Shown here piece by piece: positions 7,582 to 14,919 of a stretch of 18,274 nucleotides of DNA. A program made the translations under genes and the position numbers. Below the pieces are notes generated by a model that saw only the letters and a program-made list of their open reading frames with translations, had not been told where the DNA came from and searched no databases. Location of the stretch: the NCBI GenBank assembly GCA_049684495.1, contig JBAVFZ010000030.1:1-18274 (forward strand), in the 5' to 3' direction. This DNA comes from JAFGKK01 sp049684495 (GTDB lineage Bacteria; Chloroflexota; Anaerolineae; Anaerolineales; RBG-16-64-43). Every line of letters begins with the position of its first letter. The stretch's first letter is position 1.

Positions 7582-10143
7582 ATGGATGACGATCTGACAC
7601 CCATTCGAAGACAATATCTGGACGTCAAGCGGAAGTATCCCCATGCGCTGCTGTTCTTCCGGCTGGGGGATTTCTACGAAACATTTGACGCGGACGCGGA
7701 AACCGCCTCGCGGGAACTCGAGATTGTGCTTACCTCCCGCAATGTGGCCAAAGGATCCCGCATACCGATGGCGGGCATCCCGTACCATGCCGCGGAACCA
7801 TACATCTCGCGCCTGATCCAGCGCGGGTACCATGTGGCGATTTGCGAACAGGTGGGCGAGGCGGTCAAGGGATTGATGCCGCGCCAGGTGACCCGGGTGA
7901 TCACACCGGGGACGGTCATGGAGCCGGGGATGTTATCCCCGAAGCGCAACAACTATCTGGCCTGCGCCGTCGTGCAGGGAAGGCGCGGCGCGGTGGCCTT
8001 CACCGATATCACCACCGGCGAGTTCCGGGTGGCGGAGTTTGAATCGGACGACGTCCCCGCCGCCGTCCGGGCGGAACTGATCCGGCTGGGACCGGCGGAA
8101 GTGATCGTAACGGAGGGCGCGGGGAACGCCACGGACGGATCCGGCACCCGGACGGTATGGCCCGCATGGCGCTTTGAGCCGGGGCGCTGCGAGCAGGTTC
8201 TGCTTCAACATTTCGAAACCGCTTCGCTGGAAGGGTACGGCCTGGCGCGTAAATCGGCCGCCGTCTGCGCGGCGGGCGTGCTGGTGCAATACCTGCAGGA
8301 GACCCAGCCGGATGCGCTGAAATGGATCCGGGAACTTGGAACGTATTCGCTTTCGGATTTCATGATCCTTGATCCGGCGACACGCCGCGGCCTGGAATTG
8401 ACCGAGACGCTCCGGACCGGCGAAATACAGGGATCCTTGCTGGGTGTCCTGGATCACACCGTAACCCCGATGGGGGGCAGGACGATTCGGCAGTGGATCC
8501 TGCAGCCGCTGCTGGATCTTACGCGGATCCGCGGGCGGCAATCCGGCGTGCAGGCGTTCTTCGATGCGGGATTGGCGCGGGCGGCATTCCGCGAAGCGTT
8601 GAGCGGGTTGAACGATATCGAACGCTTGGTGAACCGGATCGGGTCGGGCAATGCCCTGCCGCGGGACCTGACCGGGTTGAGGGAATCCCTCGCGGCGATT
8701 CCGGAAATTCTGGAAGTGCTTGGCGGGATGCCGGCCGGTGACGGCAATATCCTAAAGCGGCCGGACGCATTCCCGGAAATTCTATCCCTACTGCAACAAT
8801 CGATTCCGGATGATCCGCCGGCGACTCTTTCCCAAAGCGGCGTCATCCGCCCCGGGTACAGCGAGGAATTGGACCGGGAGGTCGAGGGCGCGCGGCAATC
8901 CCGCGAGTGGATTGCGAATCTGGAAGCCTCGGAAAAGCAGCGCACCGGAATCAAAACGCTGAAGGTCGGTTATAACAAAATATTTGGATACTATATCGAA
9001 GTCTCCCGCGGCCAGGCCAAATCGGTGCCGGCGGATTACATCCGCAAACAAACCCTGGTCAACGCCGAACGCTACATCACTCCGGAGATGAAGGAATATG
9101 AAACGCGGGTGTTGAATGCGGAGGACCGGATCCGCGAGATCGAAGCCCGCGTGTTCAAGGAAGTGTGCGCGCGCGTGAGCGCGCAACGGGTGGGGCTGAT
9201 GCAGGCGGCGCGGGTGCTTGCCGAATTGGACGGCTGCGCCGCCCTGGCCGAAGCGGCCGCGAAGAACGATTACACGCGCCCCGAAGTGACGGAGGATGCG
9301 GCGCTGGATATCCGCGACGGCCGGCATCCGGTCGTCGAGCGGTTCCTGGAAGAAGAACGGTTCGTGCCGAACGACGTCCGGATGGAGCAGGGGGAAATCG
9401 TACGGATCATCACCGGCCCGAACATGAGCGGAAAATCCACCTACCTGCGGCAGACGGGCCTGCTGTGCCTGATGGCGCAGATCGGGTCGTTCGTGCCGGC
9501 GCGCTCGGCCCGGATCGGGCTGGTCGACCGGATCTTCACCCGGATCGGCGCGCGGGATGAGATTCACGCCGGACAATCGACCTTCATGGTGGAGATGGTC
9601 GAGACGGCCAACATCCTCCATCACGCCACGCCGCGCAGCCTGCTGATCTTCGACGAAGTCGGCCGCGGCACGTCGACCTACGACGGGGTGGCGATCGCCT
9701 GGGCGGTGATCGAGTTCATTCACAATCACCCGCGCCTGCGGGCCCGGACGCTGTTCGCGACGCATTATCACGAATTGATACGCCTGGCGGAACTCCTTCC
9801 CGGGGTCCGGAATTACAACGTCTCGGTGGCGGAGGAGGGCGGCAAGGTCGTCTTCCTGCACCGCATCGTCCCGGGCGGCGCGGACCGGTCCTACGGCATT
9901 CATGTGGCGCAACTGGCGGGGATGCCCCGGCCTACAATCGCCCGGGCGGAGGAGATCCTCAAGGAATTCGAGCAAGGGACCGCGCAGAGCGCATCGAAAG
10001 AATCCCCCCGGCAGCTGCAGCTCTTTACCGATCTCGATCCGATGTGGAAAGAACTGCAGTCGCTGGATCTTTCCTCGATGAGCCCCATGGAAGCGCTGGC
10101 AAAATTATTCGAGTGGCAGAAGAAACTCCCTCCGAAGGAATAA
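7582..10143 (+). CDS. mutS: DNA mismatch repair protein MutS
   Basis: An 853-residue MutS, the usual length for the MutS1 family that recognises mispaired and unpaired bases. The mismatch-reading Phe-x-Glu motif is at F31-Y32-E33 (RLGDFYETF). Connector, core and clamp domains follow at about 125-560. The ATPase domain has Walker A GPNMSGKST (612-620), Walker B LLIFDEVGRGTST (D691-E692) and the downstream THYHEL (H728). Near the C-terminus QLQLF (811-815) fits the beta-clamp-binding consensus, followed by a helical tail that would form the dimer or tetramer contact. All expected catalytic residues are present. The ribosome binding site before the ATG at 7582 is weak. No mutL or mutH lies nearby. 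It converges with the hydrogenase operon across a repeat-filled spacer. Confidence 0.97.
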   Translation: MDDDLTPIRRQYLDVKRKYPHALLFFRLGDFYETFDADAETASRELEIVLTSRNVAKGSRIPMAGIPYHAAEPYISRLIQRGYHVAICEQVGEAVKGLMPRQVTRVITPGTVMEPGMLSPKRNNYLACAVVQGRRGAVAFTDITTGEFRVAEFESDDVPAAVRAELIRLGPAEVIVTEGAGNATDGSGTRTVWPAWRFEPGRCEQVLLQHFETASLEGYGLARKSAAVCAAGVLVQYLQETQPDALKWIRELGTYSLSDFMILDPATRRGLELTETLRTGEIQGSLLGVLDHTVTPMGGRTIRQWILQPLLDLTRIRGRQSGVQAFFDAGLARAAFREALSGLNDIERLVNRIGSGNALPRDLTGLRESLAAIPEILEVLGGMPAGDGNILKRPDAFPEILSLLQQSIPDDPPATLSQSGVIRPGYSEELDREVEGARQSREWIANLEASEKQRTGIKTLKVGYNKIFGYYIEVSRGQAKSVPADYIRKQTLVNAERYITPEMKEYETRVLNAEDRIREIEARVFKEVCARVSAQRVGLMQAARVLAELDGCAALAEAAAKNDYTRPEVTEDAALDIRDGRHPVVERFLEEERFVPNDVRMEQGEIVRIITGPNMSGKSTYLRQTGLLCLMAQIGSFVPARSARIGLVDRIFTRIGARDEIHAGQSTFMVEMVETANILHHATPRSLLIFDEVGRGTSTYDGVAIAWAVIEFIHNHPRLRARTLFATHYHELIRLAELLPGVRNYNVSVAEEGGKVVFLHRIVPGGADRSYGIHVAQLAGMPRPTIARAEEILKEFEQGTAQSASKESPRQLQLFTDLDPMWKELQSLDLSSMSPMEALAKLFEWQKKLPPKE

Positions 10144-10147
10144 AGCC

Positions 10148-10201
10148 TTCCACGAAATCACACGAAAAATAAACCTGAAGGACACGAAGGAATAATCAGG
10201 T
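10148..10201. repeat. Left CACGAAG-type repeat block
   Basis: Just after mutS, the plus strand carries CACGAAATCACACGAAA and GGACACGAAGGA, degenerate copies of a CACGAAG-based intergenic repeat. The same words occur in inverted orientation at about 10344-10440, so the two blocks flank the central palindromic element. No coding potential is seen. Confidence 0.6.
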
Positions 10202-10217
10202 TTTCCCTGAGACTGAT

Positions 10218-10244
10218 TGTCATGCTGAGCGCAACAAAGCGTCC
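10218..10244. repeat. GTCATGCTGAGCG-type repeat remnant
   Basis: The stretch from ATTGTCATGCTGAGCG to CAACAAAGCGT resembles the start of a short dispersed repeat seen in many bacterial intergenic regions. Only one incomplete copy is visible, so the call relies on family resemblance rather than on copies within the window. Confidence 0.4.
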
Positions 10245-10253
10245 GGTTTCGCC

Positions 10254-10334
10254 CGTCACCCCGGCGGGCACGAAGCCGGGGTCCAGTGATATTAGCGGTT
10301 CATGGATGCCGGCCAAGTTCACGCCGGCATGACG
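10254..10334. repeat. REP/MITE-like palindromic element, two hairpins
   Basis: An 81-base element with outer inverted ends CGTCA (10254-10258) and TGACG (10330-10334). Inside are two perfect 8-bp hairpin stems: ACCCCGGC (10258-10265) with GCCGGGGT (10275-10282), and ATGCCGGC (10306-10313) with GCCGGCAT (10323-10330). Paired GC-rich palindromes in a convergent spacer are typical of REP or BIME-type elements. The structure could also act as a two-way terminator for mutS and the hydrogenase operon, although no clear T-run follows either hairpin. No transposase is present. Confidence 0.7.
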
Positions 10335-10343
10335 ATCGACCGG

Positions 10344-10440
10344 CTGAGCAGTTGCTTTTTTCTTCGTGTCCTTCGTGCTCTTCGTGGATAATTATTTCTA
10401 AATCTTCGTGTTCTTCAAATCTTTCTTCGTGGCCTTTATG
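10344..10440. repeat. Right CACGAAG-type repeat block, overlapping a gene end
   Basis: Read on the minus strand, this block has two units that each begin CCACGAAG: one with CCACGAAGAAAGATTTGAAG then AACACGAAG, the other with CCACGAAGAGCACGAAGGA then CACGAAG. The first unit lies inside the last codons of the hydrogenase maturation protease; the second lies just beyond its TAG at 10398-10400. It is inverted relative to the block at 10148-10201. Confidence 0.65.
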
Positions 10441-10910
10441 GATATTAAACTCGATACCATTTCTTGAATCTTCTCCACCGCCGCCGGAATGGCCGCTCGA
10501 ACCGGATCGCTTAAAGAGCGCCCCAATTCGTATTGACCGCCCTCAACCCCGATCAGGATCAACCGCTGCGGAAGCCGCGCGCCGGTTTTTCGCGCAACCG
10601 AAATCGACTCCGCGACGCCAAATCCGTGGGAGGTCTTTTCCGCGGCCGACAGGCGGGTATTCGGAATGGGATCGAACACGCGGACCGTGCCCGCGGGATG
10701 GCCGGTGGAAACCGCATCCACCAGGATCGCGGCTTCCGCCGCCTCGAGATCATCCAGCAGCCCAAGCCCGGGCGACTCGAGGAGCAGAATATGAATATGA
10801 GGATCGTTGGCAGTCGCGGGAAAATCAGCGGTCCAGCGCCGGACGGCTTCCGGCCCGATCCCGTCGTCGCCGCGCAGGGATTGACCGATTCCAATGACGG
10901 CGATGTTCAT
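10398..10910 (-). CDS. [NiFe] hydrogenase maturation endopeptidase (M52 family)
   Basis: A 170-residue protease of the HyaD/HybD/HycI family, which clips the C-terminal tail of the hydrogenase large subunit after nickel is inserted. The start ATG at 10910 overlaps the stop of the upstream gene as ATGA. Family landmarks are present: GIGQSLRGDDGIG at 7-19, D16 at the position of the first metal ligand (Glu in HybD), D65 in ILVDAV, and H95 in SHGFG. The family normally ends near the helix at 140-155; here about 15 further residues (ending KKDLKNTKI) are encoded by a CACGAAG-type intergenic repeat. Its likely substrate is the alpha subunit in the same operon, with cleavage expected after H426. 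A longer open frame extends upstream to 11831 but only shadows the neighbouring gene. Confidence 0.9.
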   Translation of the reverse strand: MNIAVIGIGQSLRGDDGIGPEAVRRWTADFPATANDPHIHILLLESPGLGLLDDLEAAEAAILVDAVSTGHPAGTVRVFDPIPNTRLSAAEKTSHGFGVAESISVARKTGARLPQRLILIGVEGGQYELGRSLSDPVRAAIPAAVEKIQEMVSSLISIKATKKDLKNTKI

Positions 10911-11944
10911 CCGCCGGAAGCGGCGTTGGGAGGGGTCTGGGCGTAGGGTTGGATCGTGGCGCCGACGGGTCCGGTGGTCAGCGGGAGTATCAAAGCCATG
11001 ATGGTTGCGGACGTCAGACACCACAGGCAGGTCGCGCCGATGACGAAGGGTTCCAGGAAGGTGAGGTAGATCGAGAAGCTGACGCCGAAAACGGCGAACC
11101 CAAACATGGCGACCGCGGCGATCGTCTTGAGGTTGCCGCGGGCGAAGCGGTGCACGATCCAGGACAGGCCGATCAACAGGTAACCGAAGATCCCGAACTC
11201 GCCGATGCTGATCAGCCCCATGATTTTGGAATACTGGCTGTCCTGGACTTCCTGGCAGCGGCTGATCCCGCCGCAGAAAACTTCGGATTGCGTGAGTTCG
11301 GTATAAGTCAAGTAGGAGGCGACGGCCATTCCGATCAGAAGGAGAACGGGGAAAACCCAGGCCGGGATGGCGCTCATGAATTTCGGCGCCGGCCGGAAGG
11401 TGATCAGGATCGAAAACACCAGCGAGAGGAACAGGAACGCCAGCACGAGAATGGCCAGGGAGTTCGCCGGTTGATCGTTGAGGAACTTTTCCCACGGGTT
11501 CATCGGCGCCCGGGTAAACCCCGCCTTCTGCAGGGCGTCTTCCAGACCCGGAATGGCGGGCCAGCCGGTCCCCCCCTCGCTCAGCTTGCGGTCGATCAAG
11601 CCGGGGAATTGAGCCTGAATGGACGTCAATCCGGAAAGGTACAAATTCTCCACCATCAATAAGGGCACTCCCCGTTGATCCGCCGGCACGGCCAACGCGG
11701 CGAGGGCGGACTCGTACAGCGTGCCGCCCTCGGGATTGGTGACATCGACGGTGAAGATCAACAGGCTGCTGTTGTGCTGCAGGAGCAGGGGTGGAAGCGT
11801 CTCGTTGATCAGCGTCTTGCAGGCGCCGCAATTGGGATTGTAGAACAGGACGGCTTTGACCGACGTCTCCTGAGCCCTGACGGGCGACACCATCAGAAGG
11901 AAGAAAATCCCTGTTGCAAGAAACGCGCGGCCGGTGCGTGACAT
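10907..11944 (-). CDS. Thioredoxin-VKOR fusion, membrane thiol oxidoreductase
   Basis: A 345-residue protein from the ATG at 11944, which lies one base after the hydrogenase alpha stop. Residues 1-24 look like a signal peptide or membrane anchor. A thioredoxin-fold domain follows at about 28-145, with active-site C39-G-A-C42 and a probable cis-proline in GVPLLMV (93). Five membrane segments follow, at about 161-183, 194-215, 238-265, 273-299 and 308-323. The vitamin K epoxide reductase part has loop cysteines C224 and C230 and the quinone-side C306-L-W-C309. VKOR homologues pass electrons from thiols to quinone and drive disulfide formation outside the cytoplasm. The thioredoxin domain is N-terminal, whereas in well-known cyanobacterial fusions it is C-terminal. 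Its place between the hydrogenase large subunit and its protease is unexpected for a cytoplasmic enzyme. The family call is firm; the role in this operon is open. Confidence 0.88.
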   Translation of the reverse strand: MSRTGRAFLATGIFFLLMVSPVRAQETSVKAVLFYNPNCGACKTLINETLPPLLLQHNSSLLIFTVDVTNPEGGTLYESALAALAVPADQRGVPLLMVENLYLSGLTSIQAQFPGLIDRKLSEGGTGWPAIPGLEDALQKAGFTRAPMNPWEKFLNDQPANSLAILVLAFLFLSLVFSILITFRPAPKFMSAIPAWVFPVLLLIGMAVASYLTYTELTQSEVFCGGISRCQEVQDSQYSKIMGLISIGEFGIFGYLLIGLSWIVHRFARGNLKTIAAVAMFGFAVFGVSFSIYLTFLEPFVIGATCLWCLTSATIMALILPLTTGPVGATIQPYAQTPPNAASGG

Positions 11945-11945
11945 G

Positions 11946-13256
11946 TTATGCGGTGTCCTTGTTCTCCCAACGGGCGAAATGGGTTGCGAAGGAAATGCAC
12001 GGATCGTACGACCGGACCAGATGCTCGCACGCAAGCGCGGCTTCCTCATGCGGCTTGTCGATCACCTTCGGCGCGAATTCCCAAAGGTCCGCTTCCATGC
12101 GGGCGAAGTTCTGGGAGGTCGGCGGAACGATCTTGGCTTTCTGGATCAGCCCCTGTCCGTCGACGACATACTTATGGAACAGCAACCCGCGCGGAGCCTC
12201 CGAAACGCCGCAGCCTTCGCCGGCGTGCGGTTGGAAAACAATCCGGCTGTTTCCCTGAGGATTATACTCTTTTGTCAACCGAATAGCATCTTCATAAACA
12301 TCCACGAGTTCGATTGCCCGGGCCAGCAGCGCCTTAAAAGGATTGCGGACGGGCAGGGCAATCTTGAGTTCTTTCAGGAGCGCCTGGGCCTGAGCCCCCA
12401 GCTGGGAATGATTGAGGTTCAGGCGGGCCAGCGGGCCGACCATGTAATTCTTGCCTTCCTTGGTATGGCTGTGCAGCGAGTTGGAATGGCGGACATGCTC
12501 TTCCAGGAAATTTTTCTCATATTCTTCAACCGGAATATCCAATCCGGCTGAGGAGACGACGCGGCCGTCGAGGATCCCGTATTCCTTGGGATGGCGGATC
12601 GCCACATACACGGCATCGGTTTCGAATTCCGGGTAGGGCAGGGTCGCCGCCCAGCGGGCGGTCTCCACGGCGGCGGCTAGCGCCCATTCCAATTCGGGCA
12701 GCAAAGCTTGAAGGGCTTCCTTCTCCGGCCAGCGGTAAAACCCGCCCACGGTCGTCGAGACCGGGTGGACCGAACGCCCGCCGATGACCCGTAGGAGCGA
12801 GTTGCCAACCTTCTTCATCCGCAGGGCTTTTATTACCACTTCCGGCGCGACGGCCGCCAGGCTGATCGCGCTTTCCTGTCCAAGCAGGTCGGGAGCCTGC
12901 AGGAGGTAGATGTGCAGCGCGTGGCTCTCGATCCACTCGGCGCAATACAACAGCCGCCGAAGCGCGCGGATGGACGGCGTAATGGTGATGCCCTGAGAGG
13001 CTTCGAGCGCGTTGACCGAGCTCATCTGGTATGCCACCGGGCAGATGCCGCAGATCCGGGCGGTGATATCGGGGACTTCGTACAGGGAGCGCCCGCGCAG
13101 GAAACCTTCGAAGAATCGGGGCGGCTCATAAATATTGATCCGGATTTCGTTCACCTTGCCGTCTTTGACGCCGATATAGAGGCCCCCTTCGCCTTCCACA
13201 CGGGCCAGGGCGGGGACTTCGATCGAACGGATTTCCGCGGTTTTGGACGCGCTCAT
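11946..13256 (-). CDS. hyhL: Group 3b [NiFe] hydrogenase alpha (large) subunit, bridging Cys replaced
   Basis: A 436-residue catalytic subunit (also called HydA), normal length for soluble NAD(P)-linked hydrogenases. Its ATG overlaps the delta stop as ATGA, with GAGGAG upstream. The N-terminal ARVEGEGG (18-25) and the first cysteine motif RICGIC (C69, C72) are intact. The C-terminal motif reads DPCISFATH (418-426) instead of DPCxxCxxH: C420 is present, but residue 423, which should be the second Cys, is Phe encoded by TTC at 11990-11988. In characterised enzymes that cysteine bridges Ni and Fe and is essential. Ten residues (FARWENKDTA) follow H426 and look like the usual tail removed by the protease encoded downstream. 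Everything else looks like a maintained hydrogenase. A single G-to-T change or base-calling error would explain the codon. Confidence 0.93.
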   Translation of the reverse strand: MSASKTAEIRSIEVPALARVEGEGGLYIGVKDGKVNEIRINIYEPPRFFEGFLRGRSLYEVPDITARICGICPVAYQMSSVNALEASQGITITPSIRALRRLLYCAEWIESHALHIYLLQAPDLLGQESAISLAAVAPEVVIKALRMKKVGNSLLRVIGGRSVHPVSTTVGGFYRWPEKEALQALLPELEWALAAAVETARWAATLPYPEFETDAVYVAIRHPKEYGILDGRVVSSAGLDIPVEEYEKNFLEEHVRHSNSLHSHTKEGKNYMVGPLARLNLNHSQLGAQAQALLKELKIALPVRNPFKALLARAIELVDVYEDAIRLTKEYNPQGNSRIVFQPHAGEGCGVSEAPRGLLFHKYVVDGQGLIQKAKIVPPTSQNFARMEADLWEFAPKVIDKPHEEAALACEHLVRSYDPCISFATHFARWENKDTA

Positions 13257-14047
13257 TTCTTTTTCTCCTCGGCGATGATCGATTCCGCCGCCTTCGCAAA
13301 CGCTGGGGCAAATCCGGATACGTGGCTGAGCAGCCGGGCGGCTTCACCCGGATCTTTTTGCATCGACTGCAGGGTCGGGACGAGCGTGTTCAGATCCATG
13401 CCCGGCTGCGGCCCGAAGCATCCGTAGCAGCCGCGCCCGCATGAGGGGCACAATGCGCCGCACCCGGATCGGGTGGCGGGCCCCAGGCAGAGCATGTTCT
13501 TCGTCACCATCACGCACACCGTTCCCTTGCGCTTGCACTCGAGGCAGACGGAATGTTGGGGCAGGTTCGGCTTGCGGTTCTGCAGGAGGGCCGTGACGGC
13601 TTCCAGGATTTCCCCGCGGCTGACGGGGCACCCATACAGCTCAAGATCCACCGGCACGTGGGCGGAGATCGGCGTTGCCTTGGGAAGGTATTCCAGATAT
13701 TCCGGATGCGGATACACCGCGCGGGCGTACTCATCCGCGTCGGCCCGGTTGCGCAGGGCCTGGATGCCGCCGGCCGTGGCGCAGGCGCCGATGGCAACCA
13801 CGATCTTCGATTGCCCGCGGATTTCCTTGATCCGTTCGATTTCGTGCGGGGTGCTCACCGATCCTTCGACCAGCGAGACGTCGTATGGACCGGGCAGCAC
13901 GCGCCGGCGGGCTTCCAGGAAGTTGGCGATCTCCACCTCGCCGGCCAGCGCCAAGAGTTCATCTTCCATATTAAGGATCTGCAGCTGGCATCCGTCGCAG
14001 GAGGAAAATTTGAAAACGGCTACGGTAGTTTTGCAGGGGGCTGGCAT
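13253..14047 (-). CDS. hyhS: Group 3b [NiFe] hydrogenase delta (small) subunit
   Basis: A 264-residue electron-transfer subunit (also called HydD) that docks on the alpha subunit. The start is the ATG at 14047, sharing one base with the gamma stop (TAATG), with GGAGG about 7 bases before. The proximal 4Fe-4S ligands are visible: C17 and C20 (SSCDGCQLQIL), C89 (GACATAGG) and C140 (GCPVSRGE). The C-terminal half has nine more cysteines (C168, C171, C178, C187, C196, C200, C203, C207, C210), enough for the medial and distal clusters. There is no twin-arginine signal, which fits a cytoplasmic enzyme. The region is intact, in contrast to the altered active-site motif of its partner. Confidence 0.93.
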   Translation of the reverse strand: MPAPCKTTVAVFKFSSCDGCQLQILNMEDELLALAGEVEIANFLEARRRVLPGPYDVSLVEGSVSTPHEIERIKEIRGQSKIVVAIGACATAGGIQALRNRADADEYARAVYPHPEYLEYLPKATPISAHVPVDLELYGCPVSRGEILEAVTALLQNRKPNLPQHSVCLECKRKGTVCVMVTKNMLCLGPATRSGCGALCPSCGRGCYGCFGPQPGMDLNTLVPTLQSMQKDPGEAARLLSHVSGFAPAFAKAAESIIAEEKKK

Positions 14048-14919
14048 TAGAATTCCTCCACGCTGAAGTAGGGTTCCAGGGCGGAAAACGGGAACACCGG
14101 GCCGTCCTTGCATATAAAGAACGGTCCCAGCTGGCAGTGCCCGCAGGAACCCTGTCCGCACTTCATGTTCCGTTCCAGCGAAACGAATATTTTATCGGCG
14201 GGAACCCGCCGGGCGAGCGCTTCGAACACCACGAAGCGGATCATAATCTCCGGCCCGCAGGTCATCACGGCGGTCTTGGCCGCATCCAACCGGAAGTGGT
14301 AGAAGAGCATCGATACCACTCCCACCTGGCCCTTCCAGGTGTCGTCCGCTCGGTCGACGGTGATCTGGACGTCGATATCCGCCTTGCGCCATTCCTCGAA
14401 CTGGGAGGTGTACAGCAGGTCCGCGGGTGTGCGGGCGCCATACAGGAGGATCACCTTGCCGTATTTCGCGCGGTTGCGGAGGATGTGGTAGATGACGGGG
14501 CGCAGGGGCGGAAGGCCGATGCCACCGGCGGCAAGGATGATGTCCTTGCCCTCCAGCTGCTCGATCGGCCAATGGGTTCCGAACGGGCCGCGCACGCCGA
14601 CCGTATCGCCGATCTTGAGGCGGCTGACCGCGCGGGTGACGTTCCCGACAAACCGCACGGTGTGCCCGATCAGGTCCCGTTTTTCCAGATCGGAACAGAT
14701 CGAGATCGCAGCTTCGCCGTATCCGGGCAGGTAGAGCATATTGAACTGGCCGGGTTGGAAGGTATACGCCTTGCGCAGGGCGGGATCCTTGAACCGCAGC
14801 CAGATGGTGGCAAGGTTCTCGATTTCCGGCTGGAACTCCGCGACCTCGGCCCAGCTGGGCGAGAGCAATTCTTCGGCCGATACGGCGGCCGGCCGGTTGG
14901 TGGCAGCAAGCGTACTCAT
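14047..14919 (-). CDS. hyhG: Group 3b hydrogenase gamma subunit, FAD/NAD(P)-binding
   Basis: A 290-residue ferredoxin-NADP reductase-like subunit (also called HydG in Pyrococcus; unrelated to the FeFe maturase of that name). The ATG at 14919 has AGGAGG 7 bases upstream and overlaps the beta stop as ATGA. It has a flavin-binding barrel (YLPGYGEAAISIC at 63-75), a nucleotide-binding half with AAGGIGLPPLRP (130-141) and CGPE (221-224), and a C-terminal 2Fe-2S site with C254, C259, C262 and C270 (MKCGQGSCGHC). This arrangement matches PyrK and sulfhydrogenase gamma subunits. It exchanges electrons between NAD(P)H and the Fe-S relay of the beta and delta subunits. The preference for NADH or NADPH cannot be decided by eye. 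Confidence 0.93.
   Translation of the reverse strand: MSTLAATNRPAAVSAEELLSPSWAEVAEFQPEIENLATIWLRFKDPALRKAYTFQPGQFNMLYLPGYGEAAISICSDLEKRDLIGHTVRFVGNVTRAVSRLKIGDTVGVRGPFGTHWPIEQLEGKDIILAAGGIGLPPLRPVIYHILRNRAKYGKVILLYGARTPADLLYTSQFEEWRKADIDVQITVDRADDTWKGQVGVVSMLFYHFRLDAAKTAVMTCGPEIMIRFVVFEALARRVPADKIFVSLERNMKCGQGSCGHCQLGPFFICKDGPVFPFSALEPYFSVEEF

Noticed and set aside
10148..10440. CRISPR array
   Set aside because: The repeats are degenerate, inverted relative to each other and lack regular spacers; no cas gene is present.
10911..11831. Upstream extension of the maturation protease frame
   Set aside because: The extension runs through the VKOR gene in a different frame and reads as Arg/Pro-rich noise; the family N-terminus MNIAVIGIG begins exactly at 10910 with an ATGA overlap.
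11988..11990. Selenocysteine at the hydrogenase C-terminal motif
   Set aside because: Some hydrogenases carry Sec in DPCxxC, but that needs TGA at the first Cys position. Here the first position is TGC and the altered one is TTC, so Sec cannot explain it.
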